From contig NZ_SSCL01000002.1 of the NCBI RefSeq assembly GCF_005876955.1, positions 372,001 to 436,000 of the forward strand: 64,000 nt of DNA, in the 5' to 3' direction. Position numbers and translations under genes: made by a program. Below are positions 9,755 through 18,107 of the stretch, one piece after another. Position 1 is the stretch's first letter, and each line of letters starts with the position of its first letter. The notes beneath the pieces are model-generated. The model was not told the DNA's origin. It worked only from the letters and a program-made list of their open reading frames with translations, and did not search any database. The stretch comes from Sinomonas gamaensis. GTDB lineage: Bacteria; Actinomycetota; Actinomycetes; Actinomycetales; Micrococcaceae.

Positions 9755-12700
9755 TTAGCCCTCGTACGCCACGGCCGCACCGGCCGCCGCAAGGTCCTGC
9801 GGGCGAGGTGGAAGAGGAGCCGGCTTCACCGAGGGGTAGCCCTCGCGGGCCGGCGGCCGCTCGGTGGGAATCTCCAGCAGCATCTCCTTCAGCACTCCGA
9901 TGCCGCGCTCGAGCTGCGGGTCAACGCCCGCGACGTGCGCGTGCGGCGGATAGGCGACTTCGATGTCCGGCTCGACCCCGCGGTTCTCCACTCCCCAAGC
10001 GACTCCGCCGCCGAACCAGGTCGCGTACCGCGGCTGGCTGACCGCGGTTCCGTCGGCGAGGCGGAAGCGATTGTCGATTCCGACGACGCCGCCCCACGTC
10101 CGCGTCCCGATCACCGGGCCGATCCCCCGGAGCTTGCCTACCTGGGTGATGATGTCGCCGTCGGAGCCCGCGAATTCGTCGGCGAGGATGACCACAGGTC
10201 CCCGTGGTGCGTGCCGTGGATAAGTGCGGGGCTGTTCGCCACGGGGCATGCTCCAGCCCGTCACGCGGCGCCCGATCAGCTCCGCGACGAGCTGCGAGGT
10301 GTGACCGCCTCGGTTGCGTCGGACGTCCACGACGAGCGCATCAAGGGCAGTCTCCGTGTCGAGGTCGCGGTGCAGCTGCGCCCAGCCGCGCGCTGCCATG
10401 TCGGGGACGTGGAGATAGCCGAATCGCCCATCTGATGCCTCCCGCACGAGGCGCCGGTTCGCCTGCACCCAATCCTGATAGCGCAGTCGTTCCTCATCGC
10501 GGATCGGCACCACGGCGATCCTCCGCCGACGGCCCTCCTGGGTGCCGTGGGAAGGACCGTTCACCATCGTCAGCTCCACGGTCTTGCCGGCGGCCCCGAC
10601 GAGCGCCATCGCCGGGCCGAGGTCGGGGGTGAGGGGCACGCCGTCGACCGCGAGCAGGCGATCACCAGCGCGGACACCAGCGCCCGGCGCCGCCAGAGGA
10701 GACGTCGCGAGGGGATCGGAGGACTCGCTCGCGAGCACGCGCCGGACCACCCACCCGCCGTCGTAGTCGAACTCAGCGCCGAGCCTCCCCTGCCCTCCCG
10801 CGCCCGGCTCCGAGACGAGCATCGGGGTGACGTAGGCGTGGGAGGTGCCCAGCTCGCCGTGGAGCTCCCAGAGAAGGTCTATGAGGTCGTCATGGGAGCC
10901 CAGCCGGTCGACGATCGGCTCGTAGCGCGTGCGCACCTCGTCCCAGTCCTGTCCCGCCATGTCCGCGGTCCAGTAGAAATCCCGCTGGAGCCTCCACGCT
11001 TCCCGGAATCCCTGGCGCCACACGGAGACCGGATCGAGCCGCACCCGGATCCTTTCGAGATCCACTGCGATGTGGTTGGGGGAACCCTCCTCGGCCTTCG
11101 AGCCACTCGGGACTGAATGCACCCGCCGCCCGTTCAGATACACCACACGGGTGCCGTCGCCGCTGAGGCGGTAGGCGTCCAGCGCATTCACCAGGGTCGA
11201 GGTGCTGCCGTCCGCGAGGTCGAGGCGTTCAAGGGTTGGCTGGGCATCCTTGTCCCCCGGCTTGGCCTTGCCGTCGCCAGTCGCTCCGCTGAGGTCATGC
11301 GACAGCCACAGGAGTGCCCCCGGAGCGGCGGTGAGCCGAGAATAGTTGCCCTGGCGCACGGGAAGCGCGACAACGCGCTGCTGCAGGCCCTCGAGGTCGA
11401 CCTCCACCGCCTCGTCGGGGCTCGGCCGCTCCTCGCCCTCGGGGGACCCCGCCGCCGCGGGCTGCGCCTCGAAGTCGGCAACCCTGGGACCAAAGGGTGA
11501 AGCCGTCGTCGAGGAGAGGGGAAGGATGTAGGGCTTGATCGGGCTGGGAAAGGCGAGGTCGAACGAGTGGCCATCGTAGACCGGGTCGAAGCTGCGGCCC
11601 GACAGGAACGCAAGATACCTTCCGTCAGGCGTGAACACTGGCGAGGCGTCCCAGAAGCGTCCGTCCGTGACATCAGCGACCTCTCCCTCCGCGGCGTTCG
11701 CGATGCGCAGCTTGGAACGGGAGCCGAAGGCCGTCACAGGTTCGCTCCAGGCGAGCCACTGGGAGTCGGGGCTCCAGACGAGCTGCTCGATGCTGCCCTC
11801 GCCCACGCTGGAGAGAGTTCGCGACTCGCCGGACGCAGTGTCCACAAGGTGAACCTCACCGGACGCTGTACCGAGGGCCAGGAGCCGACCATCCGGGCTC
11901 GGCGCGATCTCTGCAACTCTGCTGGCCGACGGCAGGTTGTAACGGCGCGGGGCGCCCGATCCTTTCGCCTCACCGGCTGAGCTTCGACGGACGGGGACGA
12001 CGTAGGAGCGCTGGAAAGTGCTCGCAATGGGCGAGACGGCGCGTTGCACTCCGCCGCCTCCACCGGCGGGAACCGGCGACGGAATGTCAGGGCCCGAAGC
12101 CGAACCTGGCATTACCGCCTCGGAGGACGTCTGCACGTCCGAGGCGTCTCCAGGCGCGGCGACATCGGACAGATGCCGGATGAACAGCGCCTCCTCGCCC
12201 CCATGGTCGGCGATGTACGCCACCCGGTCTGCTCCAATCGGGCGTGCAAGGCGGGCGCGGACGCCGGGTGTGGCCTCAAGCACTCGGGACGGGCCGTCCC
12301 GGTGGGTGAGCCAGTGCAGAGTGCCGTGCGACTCGACAACGCTCGCTCCGCCGTCGTGCGTCGGCACGACCTCGCCGAGGTGGCGGCCGACCGCGAGAGG
12401 CACCGCGCGGCGCGACGTCGACGCCGAACCGAGAGTGAGCTCGAGTCGCCGCGGCGTTGCGTCGAGGCCGTCGAGCAGCCACAGCTCCCCCGCGCACTCG
12501 ACGACGATGCGCTTCCCGTCCGAGCCCGCATGCCTCGCATAGAAGCGGTCGAAGTCGGTGTGACGCCGCAGGTCCGATCCGTCGCGCTCGACGGAGTAGA
12601 CGTTTCCGAAGCCCTCGTGGTCCGAGAGGAACGCGATGCGGCCGTCGATCCAGACTGGGTCGCAGACATTTCCGCCGAGCTCCGGTGTCAGCAGCCGGAA

Positions 12701-13249
12701 GTCTCCCCCGCCATCCGCATCGATCCAGAGCTTCCCCGCAGCGCCGCCTCGGTAGCGCTTCCATGAAGCCGGCTCGCGGGTGAGGACGCTCCCTACGACG
12801 ACCGGCCGCTCGTCTCCGACGGAGGGGCCGTACGCCACCGAATCGACCGGGCCGAAGGGGAGCTCCTCAAGCCATCCGCCCTCGACAGGGATGGCGTAGG
12901 CGTGCGTATGACGCGCGTCGGGCTGATTGTGGGCGCTCGTGACAATGACCCGGCCTCGTGGATCGAACCCCTTGACCCGGGTTGTCTGGTGCCCGAAATA
13001 GGTGAGCTGCTGGAAACCGCCGCCGTCCACCTCGGCGGCCACGGCCTCGGGAGCGCTGCCCTGCACCACGCTCCACACAACTTTCGATCCGTCCGGAGTG
13101 AAACGCGGGTTGCGGGCAGGCAGCTGGAGGGCAGAGATCCGCCACGCTCGCCCTCCCTGCAAAGGTGCAAGCCACACGTCGTCCTCGGCGACGAAGGCCA
13201 CGAGATCGGCATGCAGATGGGGGTACCGGAAGTAGCTGGAGGCGGTCAC
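9755..13249 (-). CDS. tricorn-like S41 family peptidase
   Basis: A 1164-residue homologue of tricorn protease, a large peptidase that degrades peptides downstream of the proteasome in archaea. Layout: N-terminal beta-propeller repeats (about 1-660, with PD40-type strands), a linker, a PDZ domain (about 845-920) and the C-terminal S41 catalytic core. Catalytic residues by family pattern: the Ser-His pair in GTSHAY (S803-H804), the nucleophile in GSDGD (S1029-D1030) and the glutamate in ENRGVEPD. No signal peptide is seen, so it is probably cytosolic. GTG 13249 is chosen because it lies after the kinase stop and six bases below TATGAT. The kinase gene ends 22 bases upstream. The substrate is unknown. 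Confidence 0.9.
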   Translation of the reverse strand: MTASSYFRYPHLHADLVAFVAEDDVWLAPLQGGRAWRISALQLPARNPRFTPDGSKVVWSVVQGSAPEAVAAEVDGGGFQQLTYFGHQTTRVKGFDPRGRVIVTSAHNQPDARHTHAYAIPVEGGWLEELPFGPVDSVAYGPSVGDERPVVVGSVLTREPASWKRYRGGAAGKLWIDADGGGDFRLLTPELGGNVCDPVWIDGRIAFLSDHEGFGNVYSVERDGSDLRRHTDFDRFYARHAGSDGKRIVVECAGELWLLDGLDATPRRLELTLGSASTSRRAVPLAVGRHLGEVVPTHDGGASVVESHGTLHWLTHRDGPSRVLEATPGVRARLARPIGADRVAYIADHGGEEALFIRHLSDVAAPGDASDVQTSSEAVMPGSASGPDIPSPVPAGGGGGVQRAVSPIASTFQRSYVVPVRRSSAGEAKGSGAPRRYNLPSASRVAEIAPSPDGRLLALGTASGEVHLVDTASGESRTLSSVGEGSIEQLVWSPDSQWLAWSEPVTAFGSRSKLRIANAAEGEVADVTDGRFWDASPVFTPDGRYLAFLSGRSFDPVYDGHSFDLAFPSPIKPYILPLSSTTASPFGPRVADFEAQPAAAGSPEGEERPSPDEAVEVDLEGLQQRVVALPVRQGNYSRLTAAPGALLWLSHDLSGATGDGKAKPGDKDAQPTLERLDLADGSTSTLVNALDAYRLSGDGTRVVYLNGRRVHSVPSGSKAEEGSPNHIAVDLERIRVRLDPVSVWRQGFREAWRLQRDFYWTADMAGQDWDEVRTRYEPIVDRLGSHDDLIDLLWELHGELGTSHAYVTPMLVSEPGAGGQGRLGAEFDYDGGWVVRRVLASESSDPLATSPLAAPGAGVRAGDRLLAVDGVPLTPDLGPAMALVGAAGKTVELTMVNGPSHGTQEGRRRRIAVVPIRDEERLRYQDWVQANRRLVREASDGRFGYLHVPDMAARGWAQLHRDLDTETALDALVVDVRRNRGGHTSQLVAELIGRRVTGWSMPRGEQPRTYPRHAPRGPVVILADEFAGSDGDIITQVGKLRGIGPVIGTRTWGGVVGIDNRFRLADGTAVSQPRYATWFGGGVAWGVENRGVEPDIEVAYPPHAHVAGVDPQLERGIGVLKEMLLEIPTERPPAREGYPSVKPAPLPPRPQDLAAAGAAVAYEG

Positions 13250-13255
13250 CCTCCG

Positions 13256-13261
13256 ATCATA
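13256..13261 (-). promoter_or_regulatory. -10 box of the tricorn-like gene (leaderless type)
   Basis: TATGAT on the minus strand, six bases before the GTG start; the six bases are CGGAGG, which could also act as a very close ribosome site in a read-through kinase transcript. Confidence 0.55.
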
Positions 13262-13271
13262 GGCAAGGCGC

Positions 13272-14735
13272 TCAGCCACTCAGGATCTGTACGACGCGCC
13301 ACTGGCCGCCCGACCGCCCGAGCGCGATGCGCAGGCTCTGATCCGTCCCACCGCCGGGCGCACTCAGCTCCCTGCCATCTGGTCCATGCACGGCAAATCC
13401 AGACGTCACCACCCGCACGTGGACCACCGCTTCGCTCGCTGCAGGGTCACTGGGTGTGAGCAGTTCAGCCGTGAGGACGCTCGTCGAGAACCCATCCAGC
13501 GTCTTCCCCTCTGACGCCAGCCGGTCCATGACCGCCTCATCCGAGCTCTCGGCGCTCGAGCCCCGCACGTTCACCCGGCGGAGGAGGTCGCGGTCGCCCG
13601 TGGAGAAGGCCTGTGCCCTGATCACGGCAAGGGCTTGGACCGCCTGGACGGGATCGGGGGACTCCGCCCGGCGCCGCAGAGCATCGGGAACGCTCATCCA
13701 TCCTCCGGATGCTGGCTGAGGGGCCGCCTGCTCACGACTGCTTTGCCACGCTCCGGGCAGAACACCGCCGAGGATCACGACGACGGCGCTGAGCGCGAGG
13801 AGGCCCGCGAGAGCGAACTGGACCCGCTTGACTCGGGCGCGCGTCCAGAGCCGACCGGGCACCGCTAGGCTGAACGGCAGCCGGGGTCGACGACTGCGCG
13901 AGTCCTCCCGGATCCGCGTCACCAAGTGGGGCAGCACCTCGGGCTCCACGGCCGGTGCCAGGTCAACGGGTTCGGGTCGTGCACTCCTCAGGACCGCGCG
14001 CGCGAACTCCGCAGCGGTCGGGCGCAGCCGTGGCTCCTCGTCCAGGGCCGCGGCCACCGCCGTGGCGAGCGATCGAGGCACGGTCGGGGCGACGAGCGTG
14101 AGCGGAGGACGCCGGATTCCCTGTTCGGGGGCGGTCCCCGTGAGACAGAACCAGGCCAGGGCACCCAACGCGTAGACATCCGAGGCGGGGCCGGCAATGT
14201 GCGACGAGTCATCTGCCGCGGGATCAGCAAACCCCGCGGTCTCCGCCCTCGGCGCCCTCTCCTCCCCCACCGTGCGCGCAGCCCCCAGATCGGCGAGGAG
14301 CGGCTTGCCCTCCGCAACGAAGAGCACGTTTCCCGGAGACACGTCGAGGTGGGACGTTCCGTTCAGGTGGAGGGCTGCTAGGGCTTGGGCGATGGGCGCG
14401 ATCGTCGTGACGGTCTCGCCCACACTCAATCGACCCCGCGCCGACACAAGACGCGCGAGCGAGCCTCCCGCCGCATAGTCCATCAGGAGCACGACACCGC
14501 CGCCGTCTGGGAGCGGGACGCTCCCCAGGAAGTCGACGACGTGAGGATGCCGGTGGGAGCTCAGCCTCCGAGCCTCCTTGCGCGCGGCCAGGCGGCCTTG
14601 CTGATCACGCACGATCTTTCCGGCCGCGAGGCGACCGGAAGATCTCGCCCGCAGAAGCCAGACGTCCCCGGCTCCCCCACGGCCCAAGAGGCGGACGACG
14701 TCATACCCAGGCACTGCTGGCTCCCTTGGTTCCAT
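13272..14735 (-). CDS. membrane Ser/Thr protein kinase with variant HLDVSPGN catalytic loop
   Basis: A 487-residue Hanks-type kinase: kinase domain about 11-270, cytoplasmic linker, one membrane helix (FALAGLLALSAVVVILGG, about 305-325) and an extracytoplasmic domain of about 130 residues with no PASTA repeat. The glycine loop GRGGAGDV, beta-3 lysine K40 and helix-C glutamate E54 are present. The catalytic loop reads H129-L-D-V-S-P-G-N136: the catalytic Asp and Asn are kept, but the Arg of HRD is Leu and the usual Lys two residues after the Asp is Ser. DFG is DLG. It is probably active but not activated through an RD arginine. ATG 14735 lies six bases below TAGACA. It precedes the tricorn-like gene and is divergent from lipB. 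Confidence 0.85.
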   Translation of the reverse strand: MEPREPAVPGYDVVRLLGRGGAGDVWLLRARSSGRLAAGKIVRDQQGRLAARKEARRLSSHRHPHVVDFLGSVPLPDGGGVVLLMDYAAGGSLARLVSARGRLSVGETVTTIAPIAQALAALHLNGTSHLDVSPGNVLFVAEGKPLLADLGAARTVGEERAPRAETAGFADPAADDSSHIAGPASDVYALGALAWFCLTGTAPEQGIRRPPLTLVAPTVPRSLATAVAAALDEEPRLRPTAAEFARAVLRSARPEPVDLAPAVEPEVLPHLVTRIREDSRSRRPRLPFSLAVPGRLWTRARVKRVQFALAGLLALSAVVVILGGVLPGAWQSSREQAAPQPASGGWMSVPDALRRRAESPDPVQAVQALAVIRAQAFSTGDRDLLRRVNVRGSSAESSDEAVMDRLASEGKTLDGFSTSVLTAELLTPSDPAASEAVVHVRVVTSGFAVHGPDGRELSAPGGGTDQSLRIALGRSGGQWRVVQILSG

Positions 14736-14847
14736 GAGCCATGTCTATCCCAAATCGTCATGGGGCCTCCGAAGTTATCCACAGGCCTCACGCACTTGCA
14801 AAGCCGGTTGTGAGTCAGCTCATGGCGGCGCCTCCACCCTCTGCGAC

Positions 14848-14853
14848 TAAGCT
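14848..14853 (+). promoter_or_regulatory. -10 box of lipB (leaderless type)
   Basis: TAAGCT ends seven bases before the ATG at 14861; no ribosome site is visible. Confidence 0.55.
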
Positions 14854-14860
14854 GGTCGGC

Positions 14861-15553
14861 ATGACTCTTGCGTTCACCCGGCTGGGGTTCGCGCCTGACT
14901 ACGTCGACTACACCGCGGGACTCGCGGCACAGCGGCAGCTCCACGACGAGGTGGCAGCAGGCACGGCACCCAGCACTGTCCTCCTGCTCGAGCACTCACC
15001 CGTCTACACGGCAGGCAAACGGACCGAAGATCACGAGCGGCCCCTCGACGGAACCCCCGTCGTCCCGGTAGACCGCGGAGGCAAGCTCACTTGGCACGGT
15101 CCGGGCCAGCTCGTCGGCTACCCCATCGTGCGACTCAAGGAACCGCGCGGCGTCCGCGCCTACGTCGAGCTGCTCGAGGACGTCATGATCACCGTCATCT
15201 CGGAATACGGAATCAAGGCAGAGCACGTCGATGGGCGTTCTGGCGTCTGGGTGCGCGCGGACGAACGGGGCGGAGACCGCAAGATCGCCGCAATCGGGAT
15301 CAGCGTCCATGAGGGCATCACCGGTCACGGCTTTGCCATCAACTGCAGCAACAGCCTTGATCCGTACGAGCAGATCATCGCCTGCGGTATCACCGACGCG
15401 GGGACCACCACGATCTCCGCGGAGGCTGGCCGGGAAATCGGACCCCTCGACATCATCGACCGCATCACCGAGGAACTGGCCCGCCGCGCCGACGCCTTCG
15501 TCGCCGACACGACGGTGGGCTCCCCTTCCGAGACTGAAGGAGCATTGCTGTGA
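14861..15553 (+). CDS. lipB: octanoyltransferase
   Basis: Lipoate-protein ligase B: transfers octanoyl from acyl carrier protein to the lysine of lipoyl domains, the first step of de novo lipoylation. It has 230 residues. The substrate-pocket motif [16 protein letters not shown], the catalytic Lys in RKIAAIG (K141) and Cys in INCSNSL (C162) are all present. ATG 14861 is selected over an in-frame ATG at 14741 because the protein then begins at the family start and a TAAGCT box sits seven bases before it. Its stop overlaps the lipA start by four bases (GTGA), coupling the two steps. Confidence 0.95.
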   Translation: MTLAFTRLGFAPDYVDYTAGLAAQRQLHDEVAAGTAPSTVLLLEHSPVYTAGKRTEDHERPLDGTPVVPVDRGGKLTWHGPGQLVGYPIVRLKEPRGVRAYVELLEDVMITVISEYGIKAEHVDGRSGVWVRADERGGDRKIAAIGISVHEGITGHGFAINCSNSLDPYEQIIACGITDAGTTTISAEAGREIGPLDIIDRITEELARRADAFVADTTVGSPSETEGALL

Positions 15554-16560
15554 CGCTCGCACCCGAGGGACGCCGGCTGCTGCGCATCGAGCAGCGCAAT
15601 GCCGAGACGCCCGTGGAGCGCAAGCCCGAGTGGATCAAGGCCAAGGTCCACATGGGGCCCGAGTTCATCCAGCTCAAGAACCAGGTGAAGAAGGAGGGCC
15701 TCCACACGGTGTGCGAGGAGGCCGGCTGCCCCAACATCTTCGAGTGCTGGGAGGACAAGGAGGCCACCTTCCTCATCGGCGGCTCCGAGTGCACCCGGCG
15801 CTGCGACTTCTGCCAGATCGACACCGGCAAGCCCTCCCCGCTGGACCGCTTCGAGCCCACCAAGGTCGCCCGCTCGGTCCAGTCCATGGGGCTCCGGTAT
15901 GCGACAGTCACCGGCGTCGCCCGCGACGACCTCGAGGACGAGGGGACCTGGCTCTACGCCGAGACCATCCGCAAGATCCACGAGCTCAACCCGGGCACCG
16001 GCGTCGAGATCCTCATCCCGGACTTCTCCGGAAAGCCCGAGCACATCACCGCGATCTGCGAGGCCAAGCCAGAGGTCTTCGCCCACAACGTCGAGACCGT
16101 GCCGCGGATCTTCAAGCGCATCCGCCCCGCGTTCCGCTACGAGCGCTCGCTCGACGTCATCACCCAGGGCCGGGACCAGGGCATGGTCACCAAGTCGAAC
16201 CTCATCCTCGGCATGGGCGAGACCCGCGAGGAAGTCTCCCAAGCCATGCGCGACCTCCACGAGGCCGGCTGCGACCTCCTCACCATCACCCAGTACCTGC
16301 GCCCCTCCGAGCGGCACCACCCCGTGGACCGCTGGGTCAAGCCGCAGGAGTTCGTCGAGCTCTCTCAGGAGGCCGAGGAGATTGGCTTCCTCGGTGTCAT
16401 GAGCGGCCCCCTCGTACGCTCCTCCTACCGCGCGGGTCGGCTGTGGGCGACGGCGATGCGCAAGAAGGGCTGGGACATCCCCGCCGAACTGGCCCACATC
16501 GAGTCATCGGGCAGCACCCGCCAGGAGGCCGCGTCCCTCCTGGCCGCTCAGGGGAACTGA
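15550..16560 (+). CDS. lipA: lipoyl synthase
   Basis: Radical SAM enzyme that inserts two sulfurs into protein-bound octanoyl groups, completing lipoylation of E2 subunits such as SucB in this window. It has 336 residues. Both clusters are intact: the auxiliary-cluster cysteines in [12 protein letters not shown] (C55, C60, C66) and the radical [11 protein letters not shown] (C81, C85, C88). The conserved C-terminal RSSYRAG arginine-serine motif is present. The GTG start overlaps the lipB stop, and a 17-bp perfect hairpin follows the gene. Confidence 0.96.
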   Translation: MTLAPEGRRLLRIEQRNAETPVERKPEWIKAKVHMGPEFIQLKNQVKKEGLHTVCEEAGCPNIFECWEDKEATFLIGGSECTRRCDFCQIDTGKPSPLDRFEPTKVARSVQSMGLRYATVTGVARDDLEDEGTWLYAETIRKIHELNPGTGVEILIPDFSGKPEHITAICEAKPEVFAHNVETVPRIFKRIRPAFRYERSLDVITQGRDQGMVTKSNLILGMGETREEVSQAMRDLHEAGCDLLTITQYLRPSERHHPVDRWVKPQEFVELSQEAEEIGFLGVMSGPLVRSSYRAGRLWATAMRKKGWDIPAELAHIESSGSTRQEAASLLAAQGN

Positions 16561-16588
16561 AGCGCCACCAGAATCCTCCATCACGTTC

Positions 16589-16627
16589 AAGCGCCGCCCG
16601 CCCAGGACCTCTGGGCGGGCGGCGCTT
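16589..16627 (+). terminator. intrinsic-type terminator after lipA
   Basis: Perfect 17-bp stem (16589-16605 with 16611-16627) around a 5-base loop GACCT, ending in CTT. It sits immediately before the promoter of the DUF4191 gene. Confidence 0.8.
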
Positions 16628-16631
16628 CACT

Positions 16632-16637
16632 TAGAAT
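16632..16637 (+). promoter_or_regulatory. -10 box of the DUF4191 gene
   Basis: TAGAAT ends nine bases before ATG 16647. The spacer GAAGGGACT could be a minimal leader, so the transcript is leaderless or nearly so. Confidence 0.5.
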
Positions 16638-16646
16638 GAAGGGACT

Positions 16647-17366
16647 ATGGCCAAGAACCCTTCCACCTCGCCCTCGGACGGCACTCCGAAGAAGGCGAAG
16701 AAGCCGAACAGCTTCCAGCAAATGCTCCAGGTCTTCCAGATGACCCGTCGGGCCGACCCGAATGTGGTCTGGCTCATGGCACTGGTGTTCCTCGTCGTCG
16801 TCGCCCTCGGTCTCGTGGTAGGCCTTCTGCTCGACAATTGGATCACCGGCCTCATCGTGGGAATCCTTCTCGGTGTTCTCGGCGCTGTCCTGATCCTCAG
16901 CCGGCGGGCTGAGCGTGCCGCCTTCTCGCAGATCGAAGGGCAGCCGGGGGCCGCAGGAGCCGCCCTCAGCACTCTGCGCCGCGGGTGGATCGTCGAGGAA
17001 CAGCCTGTCGCGGTCAACCCCCGCACGCAGGACGTGGTCTTCCGGGCCATCGGCCGCCCCGGCGTCGTCCTCGTCTCGGAAGGCCCCAGCAACAGGGTCC
17101 GCGCTCTCGTGGACGGCGAGCGGAAGCGCCTCGCCCGGATTCTCCCGAACGTCCCCATCCACGTGGTCGAAAGCGGGCGCGGTGATGGCCAGACGCCGCT
17201 CGACAAGGTGGCCAAGAAGCTTCAGAAGCTGAAGCCGGAACTCACGAAGGTCGAGGTGCAGGCCGTCAGCAAGCGCCTCGCGTCGCTTGGCCCCCGCCTG
17301 CCCATTCCCAAGGGCATCGACCCCACGCGAATCCGCCCCGACCGGCGCGCCATGCGTGGACGCTGA
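16647..17366 (+). CDS. DUF4191 domain membrane protein
   Basis: A 239-residue protein with a charged lysine-rich N-terminus, two adjacent membrane helices (about 42-62 and 68-88) and a cytoplasmic C-terminal domain containing VVFRAIGRPGVVLVSEGP and a basic tail. This is the DUF4191 pattern; the family is actinobacterial and of unknown function. It habitually sits next to lipA and glnA, as it does here. A hairpin terminator lies 13 bases after the stop. Confidence 0.85.
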   Translation: MAKNPSTSPSDGTPKKAKKPNSFQQMLQVFQMTRRADPNVVWLMALVFLVVVALGLVVGLLLDNWITGLIVGILLGVLGAVLILSRRAERAAFSQIEGQPGAAGAALSTLRRGWIVEEQPVAVNPRTQDVVFRAIGRPGVVLVSEGPSNRVRALVDGERKRLARILPNVPIHVVESGRGDGQTPLDKVAKKLQKLKPELTKVEVQAVSKRLASLGPRLPIPKGIDPTRIRPDRRAMRGR

Positions 17367-17379
17367 AACCCCTAACGTT

Positions 17380-17410
17380 TGAGGGCTCGGACAACTTGTC
17401 CGAGCCCTCA
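17380..17410. terminator. bidirectional terminator between DUF4191 and RDD genes
   Basis: Perfect 14-bp arms TGAGGGCTCGGACA (17380-17393) and TGTCCGAGCCCTCA (17397-17410) with a 3-base loop, between convergent stops at 17366 and 17433. Confidence 0.85.
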
Positions 17411-17432
17411 GGCATTCGTGCCGCCGCATCTG

Positions 17433-17867
17433 TCAACGCCGCAGGAGGACGGTCCTTGCGGCCTTGTCGTGGAGTCCGCGCTGGTCAGCGTCGAAGACGA
17501 CTGCCGGAATGACCAGGCACAGGAGCAGCGCGCGGACGATTGCGGCGGGGATCCCTGCGGGTCCGCCGCCGAGGCGCTCGACCCGCAGCCCCAAGAGCCG
17601 GTGTCCGAGGCCGTAGCCGACGGTGCCCACGAGGGCCATCTGCTCGGCAGCGAAGATCGAGAGCGTCGCGAACGAATTGCCGTGGAAGAACGCCGTCGAG
17701 ATGAGCAGGCATGCGGCCCAGTCAACGCAGAGGGCGAGGATGCGGCGTCCCGGCCGTGCGATGGAGCCGGAGCCCCCGCGTGGAAGGCCTAGCCCCTTCC
17801 CAGGGAAATGGCCCGGCTCGGTCGGTGGGCCGCTGATCCACGAGCCGATGTCTCTGCGATCGATCAC
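17433..17867 (-). CDS. RDD family membrane protein
   Basis: A 144-residue membrane protein. The RDD pattern is visible: GRRILALCVDWAACLLIS in the first helix (Arg and Asp), a second helix about 65-85 with GHRLLGLRV, and a third helix followed by the terminal Asp of GLHDKAARTV. RDD proteins are small membrane proteins, some linked to ion or solute transport; the substrate is unknown. It starts at GTG 17867, six bases below a TAGACT -10 box, and is divergent from glnA. Confidence 0.85.
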   Translation of the reverse strand: MIDRRDIGSWISGPPTEPGHFPGKGLGLPRGGSGSIARPGRRILALCVDWAACLLISTAFFHGNSFATLSIFAAEQMALVGTVGYGLGHRLLGLRVERLGGGPAGIPAAIVRALLLCLVIPAVVFDADQRGLHDKAARTVLLRR

Positions 17868-17873
17868 CGCTAC

Positions 17874-17879
17874 AGTCTA
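17874..17879 (-). promoter_or_regulatory. -10 box of the RDD gene (leaderless type)
   Basis: TAGACT on the minus strand, six bases before the GTG start. The same hexamer and spacing occur before dnaE. Confidence 0.6.
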
Positions 17880-17956
17880 GTTGGCGGTGCAGTATCGCCC
17901 CGGCGTTGCGGCTCTGTCCCGGACACCCGTAGGGTGGGACAACTGGCGGCGTTGAT

Positions 17957-17994
17957 GTAACCTCGCCGAAACAATCCGGACACTGCCGAGTAAC
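17957..17994 (+). promoter_or_regulatory. GlnR-type operator with four half-sites upstream of glnA
   Basis: Four pentamers GTAAC (17957), GAAAC (17968), GACAC (17979) and GTAAC (17990) are each separated by exactly six bases, an 11-base period. This matches the gTnAC-n6-GaAAC-n6-gTnAC-n6-GaAAC pattern known for GlnR in other actinobacteria, with one deviation in each of the last two half-sites. It ends 10 bases upstream of the candidate -10 box, a position suited to activation. Confidence 0.7.
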
Positions 17995-18004
17995 GCCGCG
18001 TTCG

Positions 18005-18010
18005 TAGGCT
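18005..18010 (+). promoter_or_regulatory. glnA: candidate -10 box of glnA
   Basis: TAGGCT lies just downstream of the GlnR-type sites, with no TTGACA-like -35, consistent with an activator-dependent promoter. The leader would be about 90 bases, ending in AAGGAG (18097-18102). Confidence 0.45.
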
Positions 18011-18107
18011 AGGTCCAGTTGCAGCACGGTGCCGTCCGCGCGGCGATCACGCCTGCGCGCCCCCGTTCGTGCCCGGTGCGCGCCACCCCGACCTGTAAGG
18101 AGAACAG

